Assembly: GCA_034433375.1 (NCBI GenBank)
Contig: DAOUAQ010000094.1
Location: forward strand, 1 to 8,392
DNA from: DSWT01 sp034433375
GTDB lineage: Bacteria; Chloroflexota; Anaerolineae; B4-G1; SLSP01
DNA: 8,392 nt
Reading direction: 5' to 3'
The notes under the pieces were generated by a model, which worked only from the letters and a program-made list of their open reading frames with translations, had not been told where the DNA came from and made no database searches. Positions 1 to 6,300 of this stretch are shown in pieces (position 1 is the first letter of the stretch; every line of letters begins with the position of its first letter). Both the position numbers and the translations under genes were made by a program.

Positions 1-98
1 ATTCGCCGATTCTCTCATTCGCTGATTCTCTCATTCGCTGATTCTCTCATTCGCTGATTCTCTCATTCGCTGATTCTCTCATTCGTGATTCATGATTC
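1..98. repeat. 16-bp tandem repeat array (ATTCGCTGATTCTCTC units)
   Basis: Five consecutive 16-bp units fill bases 1-80. The first differs from the other four by one base (CCG for CTG). A degenerate remainder with GATTC words continues to about 98. The array probably extends beyond the window's left edge. It stops two bases before the AAAGGAGG ribosome binding site of the next gene, so it forms that gene's 5' leader or upstream spacer. A 16-base piece (14-29) recurs exactly at 3392-3407, upstream of the UbiD-like gene. There are no unique spacers, so this is not a CRISPR array. Function is unknown. Confidence 0.93.
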
Positions 99-112
99 CA
101 AAGGAGGCCACA

Positions 113-1072
113 ATGTTGGGAAAAACAAAAGTCCCCGCGCCATTTGTTGCGCCGAAAGTGCTGGTGATCAACTTCGCGCCGGTGTTTCCTGAGCAGGGCG
201 GCAAGCGGCTCTACGAGGTCTTGGGATGGAGCGATCCACACGTCCTGATACCGCAATATATCACCGACCTCGAAGAATGCAGCTATGGGTACGTGCGCTA
301 TCGCGTCGTCGAGACGATAGAGGTAGGCGGTTATCCGCTCAAGCTGGATGGCTTCCGCTATACCAACGCCTCATATATGGCGTGCCACGAGGGAAAAGAC
401 GCCTGGCATCAGCCTGACGCGGTGGACTATGCGGCCATTTTCAGGGCGTATAAAATCCCGATGCGCGTGATGTTAGGGGACATTGACGAAGTGTGGCTAT
501 GGGGCTTTCCTTACGGCGGCTTCTGGGAATCCACGATGGCCGGCGGACGACCTTACTTCTGCAACTCCGAACCTGTGCCGGGCTTTTGGGGATTTCGCAC
601 GTTCGTGACGATGGGCTTCAATTACGAGCGCGGCGTCGGCGAAATGTTGGAGGCGTTCGGGCATCGCATTGAGTCCATTATGCGCCACGTTTACGGCTCG
701 TGGGAGCTTGCCCCGGTCGCGCAACAGTCAACGCCTCACGCCTGGAACCGCTTCACGCTGTACGACAAGGTCGCGCCGGGCGAGGCGGCCTGCGGCAACG
801 TCCACTTCGCGCCGAACAGCGAGCGGGACTACGACTGGGGCAATCGCCGCCTGGTGATGAGCAGCGCCGACGATTGGCTAAACTACCCCGATCTGAAAGG
901 CGGCAAGCGGCAGATGAACTGCACCCAGTGGGGCAACGGCGACATCCGCGAGCATCATCGCTGGTGGCTCAAGCGCCTCCCGCACGCCCCAGGCCGCGCC
1001 GCCGATGGCAAGCTCAACAACTGGTGGCCCTATATCGTGGACTTCAATCGCTTCCCCGAAAGCAGGAAATGA
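113..1072 (+). CDS. Conserved protein of unknown function (319 aa)
   Basis: The start at 113 is preferred over an in-frame ATG at 92 because AAAGGAGG (100-107) sits five bases upstream of it and lies inside the longer reading. I recognise the sequence as a widespread uncharacterised family but know no assigned activity. Motifs that look like family signatures are DIDEVW (residues 123-128), ESTMAG (139-144), MGFNYERGVGEMLE (167-180) followed by FGHR and ESIM, GNVHFAPNSERDYDW (228-242), HHRWWL (281-286) and LNNWW (301-305). The wealth of conserved-looking Asp, Glu, His and Trp would suit a metal- or carbohydrate-related role, but that is conjecture. No signal peptide or membrane segment is seen, so the protein is probably cytoplasmic. 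In other bacteria I recall similar sequences inside larger secreted proteins; here it stands alone. It lies 84 bases upstream of the ABC ATPase on the same strand. Confidence 0.85.
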   Translation: MLGKTKVPAPFVAPKVLVINFAPVFPEQGGKRLYEVLGWSDPHVLIPQYITDLEECSYGYVRYRVVETIEVGGYPLKLDGFRYTNASYMACHEGKDAWHQPDAVDYAAIFRAYKIPMRVMLGDIDEVWLWGFPYGGFWESTMAGGRPYFCNSEPVPGFWGFRTFVTMGFNYERGVGEMLEAFGHRIESIMRHVYGSWELAPVAQQSTPHAWNRFTLYDKVAPGEAACGNVHFAPNSERDYDWGNRRLVMSSADDWLNYPDLKGGKRQMNCTQWGNGDIREHHRWWLKRLPHAPGRAADGKLNNWWPYIVDFNRFPESRK

Positions 1073-1146
1073 TTGGAGATTGATGAATTGAAGATTTGGA
1101 GATTGTTCCCGATTTCCCAAATCACCCAATCTCACATCAACCAATC
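1071..1146. repeat. Imperfect inverted repeat filling the gap before the ABC ATPase gene
   Basis: GATTGG (1071-1076) pairs with CCAATC (1141-1146) and TTGATG (1080-1085) with CATCAA (1135-1140), leaving a three-base bulge on the left. Inside, GATTTGG (1093-1099) pairs with CCAAATC (1117-1123). The element spans nearly the whole space between the upstream stop codon and the ATPase start. It has no U-tract, so a classical intrinsic terminator is unlikely. The GATTGG/GATTTGG words are also low-complexity repeats, so some pairing could be a by-product. Confidence 0.45.
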
Positions 1147-1156
1147 CTAAATCTGT

Positions 1157-1924
1157 ATGATTGAACTCAGCGACGTGACCTTTGCCTATCCGGGCCAGCC
1201 GCCGGTGTTCGAGCGGTTCTCGTGGCACGGAGAGCGCGGGGAGGTTTGGGCGGTGTTGGGACCGTCGGGGTGCGGGAAGAGCACGCTGTTGATGCTGCTG
1301 GCAGGGTTGCTGCATCCCCAGGCCGGGGAGGTCGTCATCGATGGCGAGCGCATCGTCCGTCCACGCCCGCGCACGGGGTTGATTTTGCAGGAATACGGCT
1401 TGCTGCCGTGGGCGACGGTGCAGGATAACGTGAGGCTGGGGCTGCGCATCCGCCGCTTCTACGGCCCGGATGGGCGGCACGTCCCCCGTGACGAGCGCCT
1501 GGACCCCGCCGAAGCGCAGGCCCGCGTCGAGCACTGGCTGGCGCGGCTCGGCATTGCAGAGGTGGCAGCGAAGTACCCCGGCCAGATTTCCGGCGGGCAG
1601 CGCCAGCGCGCGGCGATTGCGCGCACGCTCGTCCTCGACCCCGACCTGGTGCTGATGGACGAGCCGTTCTCCGCGCTGGACGCCCCCACCCGCGAAGGCT
1701 TGCAGGCATTGACGTTGACGCTGTGCGAGGAGGCGGGCGTGACCGTGGCGCTGGTCACGCACAACATCGAGGAGGCGGCGTTTGTGGGACAGAGGGTGTT
1801 ATTACTCACCCAACCTCCAAACCGCCAGGCGTACATCATTGCCAATCCACATACTACCAATCAGGAATACAGACATTCGATAGAATATCAAGCTGTATAC
1901 ACATGCTTACGCGAGGCGTTATAG
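1157..1924 (+). CDS. ABC transporter ATP-binding protein, nitrate/sulfonate/taurine type (SsuB/TauB-like)
   Basis: Cytoplasmic ATPase of an importer, 255 aa, normal length for the family. All motifs are present: Walker A GPSGCGKST (35-43), Q-loop Gln78, signature ISGGQRQR (144-151, Ile in place of the usual Leu), Walker B VLMDEP (165-170), D-loop SALD (172-175) and H-loop His202. The LPWATVQDNV stretch and the C-terminal TQPPNRQAYIIANPH section fit the SsuB/TauB/ThiZ branch. Its natural partner is the permease at 2596, from which it is separated by a toxin-antitoxin pair. GC content falls from about 63% (1741-1800) to 42-47% (1801-1920), so the last ~40 codons look compositionally like the inserted module rather than the rest of the gene. 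No clear Shine-Dalgarno precedes the ATG. The substrate cannot be deduced; taurine, nitrate, thiamine precursor and riboflavin-type substrates all occur in this family. Confidence 0.93.
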   Translation: MIELSDVTFAYPGQPPVFERFSWHGERGEVWAVLGPSGCGKSTLLMLLAGLLHPQAGEVVIDGERIVRPRPRTGLILQEYGLLPWATVQDNVRLGLRIRRFYGPDGRHVPRDERLDPAEAQARVEHWLARLGIAEVAAKYPGQISGGQRQRAAIARTLVLDPDLVLMDEPFSALDAPTREGLQALTLTLCEEAGVTVALVTHNIEEAAFVGQRVLLLTQPPNRQAYIIANPHTTNQEYRHSIEYQAVYTCLREAL

Positions 1925-1959
1925 CCAATGGCGAATGCTCTGCTATAATGGAACTATAG
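1922..1959 (+). promoter_or_regulatory. Probable sigma70-like promoter with overlapping inverted repeat, upstream of the toxin-antitoxin pair
   Basis: A perfect TATAAT (1944-1949) is preceded by TG one base upstream (1941-1942), an extended -10. A 4/6 match to -35, TAGCCA (1922-1927), lies at 16-base spacing. An inverted repeat, CTATA (1943-1947) and TATAG (1955-1959), overlaps the -10 and the expected start site. It could be an operator for autoregulation by the DUF433 protein, as is usual for antitoxins, but this is inference. The promoter begins at the stop codon of the ATPase gene. Confidence 0.6.
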
Positions 1960-1978
1960 TAGAAGATGGAGGCGGCTT

Positions 1979-2215
1979 ATGTTTGGATTTGATCGTATTA
2001 CATTTGATCCTAACGTGATGGGTGGGAAAGCCTGCATACGCGGTATGCGCGTCACGGTTTCGTTGATCGTTAACCTGATCGCTAACGGCATGACAACAGA
2101 CGAGATCATCGAAGCCTATCCCTATCTGGAACCGGAGGACATTCAACAGGCGCTCGGTTATGTTGCGTGGCTGGCTGAAGAGTCGGTCTATATGATGGAG
2201 CCTGTCTTCGCATGA
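1979..2215 (+). CDS. DUF433 domain protein, probable antitoxin (78 aa)
   Basis: Small helix-turn-helix-like protein of the DUF433 family. The signature lies at residues 9-27, with FDPNVMGGKACIRGMRVTV matching the family's Gly-Lys-x-Cys-Ile-Arg-Gly-x-Arg pattern. It is followed by a GMTTDEIIEAYPYLEPEDI helix pair (37-55) typical of the domain. GGAGG (1968-1972) sits six bases before the ATG. The stop overlaps the start of the next gene by four bases (ATGA), so the two are translationally coupled. DUF433 genes commonly pair with DUF5615 PIN-like genes and are taken to be antitoxins that bind DNA and neutralise the nuclease. Neither activity is shown here. GC content is about 43% at its start, well below the surrounding transporter genes, which suggests recent acquisition. 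Confidence 0.9.
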   Translation: MFGFDRITFDPNVMGGKACIRGMRVTVSLIVNLIANGMTTDEIIEAYPYLEPEDIQQALGYVAWLAEESVYMMEPVFA

Positions 2216-2586
2216 AATTCCTGGCCGATATGGGCATTTCGCCCATAACTGTTAATTTTCTATACAATCTTGGATACGACGCTATCCATTTACACACATT
2301 GGGTCTTGACCAACTGCCCGATTCAGCCATTCTCGAAAAAGCGCGCTTTGAAGACCGGATCATTCTCACCCACGACCTGGATTTCGGCGAACTAACGGCC
2401 GCAAGCGGCGCAAGTCTTCCTAGCGTGATTGTTTTTCGCCTGCGTAACATGCAACCTGGATATGTCAACGGCTACTTGCACAGTATCATCCTCCAGTACG
2501 CGAAGGTGTTAGAGAACGGAGCCATTATTAGTGTGACCGAGGGGCTGATTCGAGTGCGCAATCTCCCTATTCACGCACACAACTAA
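2212..2586 (+). CDS. DUF5615 PIN-like protein, probable toxin nuclease (124 aa)
   Basis: Full-length member of the PIN-like DUF5615 family, the expected partner of the preceding DUF433 gene. The start overlaps the antitoxin stop (ATGA at 2212-2215). Likely metal-binding acidic residues are Asp6 in KFLADMGIS, Asp37 and Glu42 in the LPDSAILEKA segment, and Asp55/Asp57 in the THDLDFGEL motif, the hallmark of the family. LPSVIVFRLRN (69-79) matches the following core strand. By analogy with PIN domains it would cleave RNA in a metal-dependent manner, but activity is inferred. The acidic set looks intact, so nothing suggests it is dead. GC content near its start is about 42%. Only nine bases separate its stop from the ABC permease start, so the permease is probably transcribed from the toxin-antitoxin promoter. 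Confidence 0.9.
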   Translation: MKFLADMGISPITVNFLYNLGYDAIHLHTLGLDQLPDSAILEKARFEDRIILTHDLDFGELTAASGASLPSVIVFRLRNMQPGYVNGYLHSIILQYAKVLENGAIISVTEGLIRVRNLPIHAHN

Positions 2587-2608
2587 GGCGCTCGAATGAT
2601 GAAGCGCC
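2587..2608 (+). promoter_or_regulatory. Short hairpin enclosing the permease start codon
   Basis: GGCGCT (2587-2592) and AGCGCC (2603-2608) form a perfect GC-rich six-base-pair stem. The ten-base loop contains both candidate start codons of the permease (ATGATG, 2596-2601). The left arm overlaps the weak AAGG (2585-2588) that would serve as ribosome binding site. Folding in the mRNA could limit translation unless ribosomes arriving from the toxin gene open it. The pairing is visible in the sequence; the regulatory role is inference. Confidence 0.35.
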
Positions 2609-3342
2609 GTGACGTTTTACTCGCAACACTCGTGCTCCTTGCTCTGTGGTACGGGCTTGCCGCAATCATCCAACGCCCCATTCTCCCCACGCCGACGCGT
2701 GTGTTGGCGACCTTTATCCGCGACTTGCCCCGCGACCTGGGGCGACACACACTTGTCAGCCTGTATCGCGTAGTGGCGAGCATCGCCCTGGCGATTGCGC
2801 TGGCGACGCCGGCCGGGCTGGTGTTGGGCCAGAGCGCGCGGCTCAACCGCATCTTCGCGCCGTTCGTCTATCTGCTGTTCCCGATCCCCAAGGTGGTGCT
2901 CGTCCCCATTGTGCTGCTGTTTTTGGGCGTGGGTGACTTCCCCAAAATCGTCATCATCACGATGATTTTGTTCTTCCAAATTCTGGTGCTCGTGCGCGAC
3001 GCGGCTGCCGCCATTCGCCCGGAACTGCTGCTCAGCGTGCGCAGCCTGGGGGCGGGACGGCGCGCGCTGTTCCGCTTCGTCTACCTCCCGGCGAGCATCC
3101 CGGCGATCCTCACCGCCGTGCGGCAGTCGATCGGTACCGCCGTCGCCGTGCTCTACATCGCCGAGTTGTTTGCCACCCGCTATGGTTTGGGGTACTATAT
3201 CTACTACCAGGGCAGCACGCTCTTCGATTATCCGAAGATGTACGCGGGGATCGTGGCGATGAGTTTGCTCGGGCTGGGCTTGTATTTTGGGGTGGATACG
3301 GTGGAACGGCGAATGTGTAGATGGGTAGACGGTAGACGGTAG
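2596..3342 (+). CDS. ABC transporter permease, nitrate/sulfonate/taurine type (SsuC/TauC-like)
   Basis: Integral membrane subunit of the importer whose ATPase lies at 1157-1924. The 248 aa contain about six hydrophobic segments, near residues 8-26, 53-77, 88-110, 117-135, 180-196 and 217-236. The cytoplasmic coupling (EAA-type) loop is at about 147-171 (SVRSLGAGRRALFRFVYLP), with the Gly and Leu-Pro positions of the family. ILPTPTRVLATF near the N-terminus is typical of SsuC-like permeases. ATG at 2596 or 2599 are both possible. The C-terminal residues MCRWVDGRR and the stop codon are encoded by a GGTAGAC heptamer repeat, so the tail was probably reshaped by repeat expansion. No periplasmic substrate-binding protein is present in the window, so the substrate is unknown. 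Confidence 0.92.
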   Translation: MMKRRDVLLATLVLLALWYGLAAIIQRPILPTPTRVLATFIRDLPRDLGRHTLVSLYRVVASIALAIALATPAGLVLGQSARLNRIFAPFVYLLFPIPKVVLVPIVLLFLGVGDFPKIVIITMILFFQILVLVRDAAAAIRPELLLSVRSLGAGRRALFRFVYLPASIPAILTAVRQSIGTAVAVLYIAELFATRYGLGYYIYYQGSTLFDYPKMYAGIVAMSLLGLGLYFGVDTVERRMCRWVDGRR

Positions 3343-3351
3343 ACGGTAGAC
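3317..3351. repeat. GGTAGAC heptamer tandem repeat at the permease 3' end
   Basis: Four exact 7-bp GGTAGAC copies (3324-3351) follow a degenerate copy (3317-3323). The array covers the last codons and the TAG stop (3340-3342) of the permease and runs into the intergenic space. The same heptamer in inverted orientation occurs at 7812-7839. Confidence 0.9.
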
Positions 3352-3363
3352 GGGGGGAGAGAA

Positions 3364-3420
3364 TTCACCCATTCACCCATTCGCTAATTCGCTCATTCGC
3401 TGATTCTGGATTCTTGATTC
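3364..3420. repeat. ATTCGCT-type low-complexity repeat upstream of the UbiD-like gene
   Basis: A run of ATTCACCC and ATTCGCT variants followed by GATTC words, ending directly before GAGGAGG. Bases 3392-3407 are identical to part of the array at the start of the window (14-29). In both places the repeat decays into GATTC words and then abuts a strong ribosome binding site. Confidence 0.8.
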
Positions 3421-3430
3421 GAGGAGGATT

Positions 3431-4891
3431 ATGAAGGTCAATACATTGCGGGATTTTGCGCAGTTGCTTGAGGCGCGCGGGGAGTTAGTGCGCGTGCGTG
3501 CGCCGGTTTCGGCGGCGCTGGAGATCACCGAGATTGTGGAACGGGTGAGCAAGGGGCCGGCGGAACGCAACAAGGCGCTGCTCTTCGAGAACGTGACCGG
3601 CTATTCGATGCCGGTGCTGATCAATATGTTTGGTAGCGCGCAGCGGATGGCGTGGGCGCTGCACGTGGATGCGCTGGACGACCTCACCCGCAATCTGGGG
3701 AAACTGATCGATTTGCGACTGCCGCAGAACGCGGGCGCGGCGGTGGGGCGCGGCGTGGGGTTGCTCAACGCGCTGCGCGCCGCCGGGATCAAGCCGCGCA
3801 AGGTCAAAAACGCGCCGGTGCAGGAGATCGTCGAAACAGAAAACCCGTCGCTGGACGCCCTGCCCATTCTCACCTGCTGGCCCAACGACGGCGGGCCGTT
3901 CGTCACGCTGCCGCAGGTCATCAGCCGCGACCCGGTCAAGGGCGCGCGCAACGTGGGGATGTACCGCCTGCAGAAAGTGGATAGCCGCACGCTGCTCGTC
4001 CACTGGCAGCGGCACAAGGGCGGCGCGGAACACGAGCGCATCGCCAAAGCGCTGGGCAAGCGCGTCCCCGTCGCGGTGGCCCTGGGCGGCGATCCGTCAT
4101 GCATTTGGGCCGCGTCCGCGCCGCTGCCGCCCGACATCGACGAGTACCTGCTCGCCGGCTGGCTGCGCGGCAAGCCTGTCGAGCTGGTGGATTGTATCAC
4201 GCAGCCGCTCTCCGTCCCCGCCGAGGCCGATGTCATCATCGAGGGCTACGTCGATCCCGACGACCGCCGCCCCGAAGGGCCGTTCGGCGATCACACCGGC
4301 TACTACACGCCCGTGGAGCCGTTCCCCGCGCTGCACGTCACTGCCGTCACCCGGCGGCGCGACCCGATCTATCCCGCCACCGTCGTCGGCATCCCGCCGG
4401 CCGAGGATTACTGGATGGGCAAAGCCACCGAGCGCCTGTTCCTGCCGCTGTTGCGCCTGTTTTTGCCGGAGATCGTGGACTTTGCGATGCCGGCGCCGGG
4501 TCTCTTCCACAACCTGGTGCTGGTGAGCATCCGCAAACGCTTCCCGGGCCACGCGCGTAAGGTGATGCACGGCCTGTGGGGGCTGGCGCTGCTCAGTCTG
4601 GCGAAGGCTGTCGTCATCGTGGATGAATGGGTGGACGTGCAAGACGCGAACATCGCCGCGTGGCAAGCGTTGGGCAACGTGGATTGGTCGCGGGACGTCG
4701 TCATCAGCGACGGGCCGACCGATCACCTGGATCACGCCTCGTACCACCACTCTTTCGGCGGCAAAATCGGCATCGACGCCACGCGGAAATGGCCCGAAGA
4801 GGGCTACACGCGCGAGTGGCCGGAGGTGGTGCGGATGTCGCCGGAGGTCAAAGCGCGGGTGGATGCGCTGTGGGAGACGTTAGGGGTGTAG
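3431..4891 (+). CDS. UbiD-family prenylated-FMN-dependent decarboxylase (486 aa)
   Basis: Full-length member of the UbiD family, cytoplasmic enzymes that reversibly decarboxylate aromatic or unsaturated acids using prenylated FMN made by UbiX. AGGAGG (3422-3427) lies three bases before the ATG. Family marks include GARNVGMYRLQ (171-181), with the Arg-Asn pair expected to contact cofactor and metal, and PEGPFGDHTGYY (281-292), which supplies the acidic residues Glu282 and Asp287 of the catalytic network. Other marks are IPPAEDYWMGKATE (321-334), FPGHARKVMHGLWG (371-384) and the C-terminal KIGIDATRKWPEEGYTREWP block (445-464). Length is typical. The substrate cannot be told from sequence: quinone biosynthesis (4-hydroxybenzoate or menaquinone branch) and catabolic aromatic-acid decarboxylation are both possible. 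No UbiX gene is in the window. It follows the permease by 88 bases of repeat-rich sequence and may or may not share its transcript. Confidence 0.94.
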   Translation: MKVNTLRDFAQLLEARGELVRVRAPVSAALEITEIVERVSKGPAERNKALLFENVTGYSMPVLINMFGSAQRMAWALHVDALDDLTRNLGKLIDLRLPQNAGAAVGRGVGLLNALRAAGIKPRKVKNAPVQEIVETENPSLDALPILTCWPNDGGPFVTLPQVISRDPVKGARNVGMYRLQKVDSRTLLVHWQRHKGGAEHERIAKALGKRVPVAVALGGDPSCIWAASAPLPPDIDEYLLAGWLRGKPVELVDCITQPLSVPAEADVIIEGYVDPDDRRPEGPFGDHTGYYTPVEPFPALHVTAVTRRRDPIYPATVVGIPPAEDYWMGKATERLFLPLLRLFLPEIVDFAMPAPGLFHNLVLVSIRKRFPGHARKVMHGLWGLALLSLAKAVVIVDEWVDVQDANIAAWQALGNVDWSRDVVISDGPTDHLDHASYHHSFGGKIGIDATRKWPEEGYTREWPEVVRMSPEVKARVDALWETLGV

Positions 4892-4897
4892 GGCAAG

Positions 4898-4925
4898 TTG
4901 CACTTTGAGCAGGGGACTCTATAAT
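4898..4925 (+). promoter_or_regulatory. Probable sigma70-like promoter for the ATPase/effector-associated-domain gene pair
   Basis: A perfect TATAAT (4920-4925) lies 16 bases downstream of TTGCAC (4898-4903), which keeps the TTG of the -35 consensus. It starts six bases after the UbiD-like stop and 40 bases upstream of the next start codon. This suggests that the following two genes are transcribed independently of UbiD. TTGCA (4898-4902) and TGCAA (4927-4931) form an inverted repeat around the -10, of uncertain meaning. Confidence 0.55.
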
Positions 4926-4965
4926 TTGCAATATCCAACAATGATTGCGCTTCTGGAGGCGCCAG

Positions 4966-6300
4966 ATGAAAAGAGCAGAAACCCTTTCAGAGATCAATGA
5001 TGTAACGCGCGTAGCGCCGCTTGAGGGTGAAGAACTCGAAATGTTTTACGTCCCGACGGATGCCGCGCGGAATCCATACCTTCCAGCATCGCAGGCATTG
5101 TATGACTATCTTCACGAAGCGCCTCCTCCTGCGCGTCTGCTGTTTGCCAGTCATCCAGGATCAGGCAAATCCACCGAACTTAACCGGCTGATGAAAAACG
5201 CTGCGGCTGATTTCTGGTTCGTGCGGCTGGATACACGCGAAGCCCTGGACTTGGCAACACTCACCCACATAGACTTGATCACAGCACTTATCGAGGCCAT
5301 TTATCGCCATGGCCGCGCAGAAAAACTTATCAAAGATGAAAGTATCATCAAACCTGTCCGCGACTGGATGAGCGAAATTGTGCGTGAATCCAGAGTGATG
5401 CGTGAAGAGGAACTCAATGTAGAAGCCGGAATCGGAGCAGATGGACTTCTGGCGCAAATTGTTGGCATCCTGGCAAATTTACGATCGGCTTTTAAGTTAT
5501 CTTATGAATCGGCGCGTACTGTACGGCAGGTTATCCAACCACGCATCGCCGAGTTACGGGATCACTGCAACCGTGTCTTGAATGAGGTATCAAAACAACT
5601 AAAAAAACGTTCGCCCTCACAGCGGCTATTGGTCATTGTCGAAAACACGGATAAGTTACTGGATGTGCAGTTAGCCTATGACTTATTTGTCAATCACACC
5701 GGTTTGTTAGCCGAGTTACAAACTTCTGTGGTCTACACCGTGCCGATTTACCTGGTTCACTCCCCGGATCGCACTCGTTTGGAGAGTTACTTTGAAATAC
5801 ACACCTTGCCAATGATCAAAACGTATACAATGCAAGGTGAGAAATCAGCCACTGGATGGGAAATCCTCCGCAAAGTCGTTGCCCGCCGTTTAAATGTTGA
5901 TACTTTGATTGAACCTCAAGCTCTCGATCTTGCCATAGAGAAAACAGGCGGCGTCTTGCGTGACCTTCTGCGCGTCATCCAAATAGCCAGCCGCGTTTCT
6001 TATTATGCCAGTGAGTCAAAAATATCAATGGAAGCCATACAATACAGCCTGAACCAAGTAAAAAGAGACTACCGCAACAGTGTAGTCGGACGAGGCAATG
6101 TGACTACTGAACAATTGTATGCAAAAATGAGAGTGGTTGCTGAGTCTCGTTTGGGACGGGTAGCGTCAGATGACGCCCTACGGCTCCTGCTTTATACCCA
6201 AGCCGTCCTGGAATACAACGGCGAGGGTTGGTATGATCTGCATCCACTGATGCGCGAGACATTACACGATATGGGGTATCACAATGAATTGGTCGGCTGA
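4966..6300 (+). CDS. P-loop ATPase with C-terminal winged-helix-like region, candidate conflict-system NTPase (444 aa)
   Basis: The ATG at 4966 is chosen over a TTG at 4945 because GGAGG (4955-4959) lies six bases before it. Walker A is SHPGSGKST (62-70), with Ser where the first Gly is usual and Lys68 intact. A Walker B-like strand LLVIVENTDKLL (221-232) resembles the hhhhDDLDR pattern of KAP/STAND-type ATPases but with Glu-Asn-Thr-Asp. A long charged helical stretch (about 178-216) separates them. VVYTVPIYLVHSP (255-267) is probably the following core strand. TGGVLRDLLRVIQIASR (327-343) looks like a sensor-2/lid helix. The C-terminal LLLYTQAVLEYNGEGWYDLHPLMRETL section (407-433) resembles a winged helix found in related NTPases. 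No membrane segments are seen. It overlaps the next gene by 17 bases, so the products probably act together. Base composition is AT-richer than UbiD (about 43% GC at 5461-5520 against 62% at 4501-4560). I do not recognise a named gene. Confidence 0.85.
   Translation: MKRAETLSEINDVTRVAPLEGEELEMFYVPTDAARNPYLPASQALYDYLHEAPPPARLLFASHPGSGKSTELNRLMKNAAADFWFVRLDTREALDLATLTHIDLITALIEAIYRHGRAEKLIKDESIIKPVRDWMSEIVRESRVMREEELNVEAGIGADGLLAQIVGILANLRSAFKLSYESARTVRQVIQPRIAELRDHCNRVLNEVSKQLKKRSPSQRLLVIVENTDKLLDVQLAYDLFVNHTGLLAELQTSVVYTVPIYLVHSPDRTRLESYFEIHTLPMIKTYTMQGEKSATGWEILRKVVARRLNVDTLIEPQALDLAIEKTGGVLRDLLRVIQIASRVSYYASESKISMEAIQYSLNQVKRDYRNSVVGRGNVTTEQLYAKMRVVAESRLGRVASDDALRLLLYTQAVLEYNGEGWYDLHPLMRETLHDMGYHNELVG

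Noticed and set aside
1..98. Possible CRISPR array
   Set aside because: The 16-bp units follow one another with no unique spacers, and no cas genes are present.
92..112. Upstream ATG start for the unknown-function gene
   Set aside because: It has no ribosome binding site of its own and would include the AAAGGAGG that serves the ATG at 113.
878..1762. Long open frame on the minus strand (294 codons)
   Set aside because: It lies opposite the unknown-function gene and the well-supported ABC ATPase; the encoded residues are low-complexity, rich in Arg, Gln and Ala, with no recognisable domain. It is a by-product of high GC content.
1797..2595. Insertion sequence or integron carrying the toxin-antitoxin pair
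   Set aside because: No transposase, integrase, terminal inverted repeats or target duplications could be seen at the edges of the AT-rich patch.
3343..3364. Intrinsic terminator after the permease
   Set aside because: There is a G run but no stable hairpin followed by a T-tract.
2617..3372. Long open frame on the minus strand (251 codons)
   Set aside because: It mirrors the ABC permease; the translation is rich in His, Gln, Arg and Glu with no fold-like pattern.
4097..4750. Minus-strand open frames opposite UbiD
   Set aside because: They are antisense shadows of a gene with clear family motifs throughout.
4945..4965. Upstream TTG start for the ATPase gene
   Set aside because: It would place the good GGAGG ribosome binding site inside the coding region; the ATG at 4966 has ideal spacing to it.
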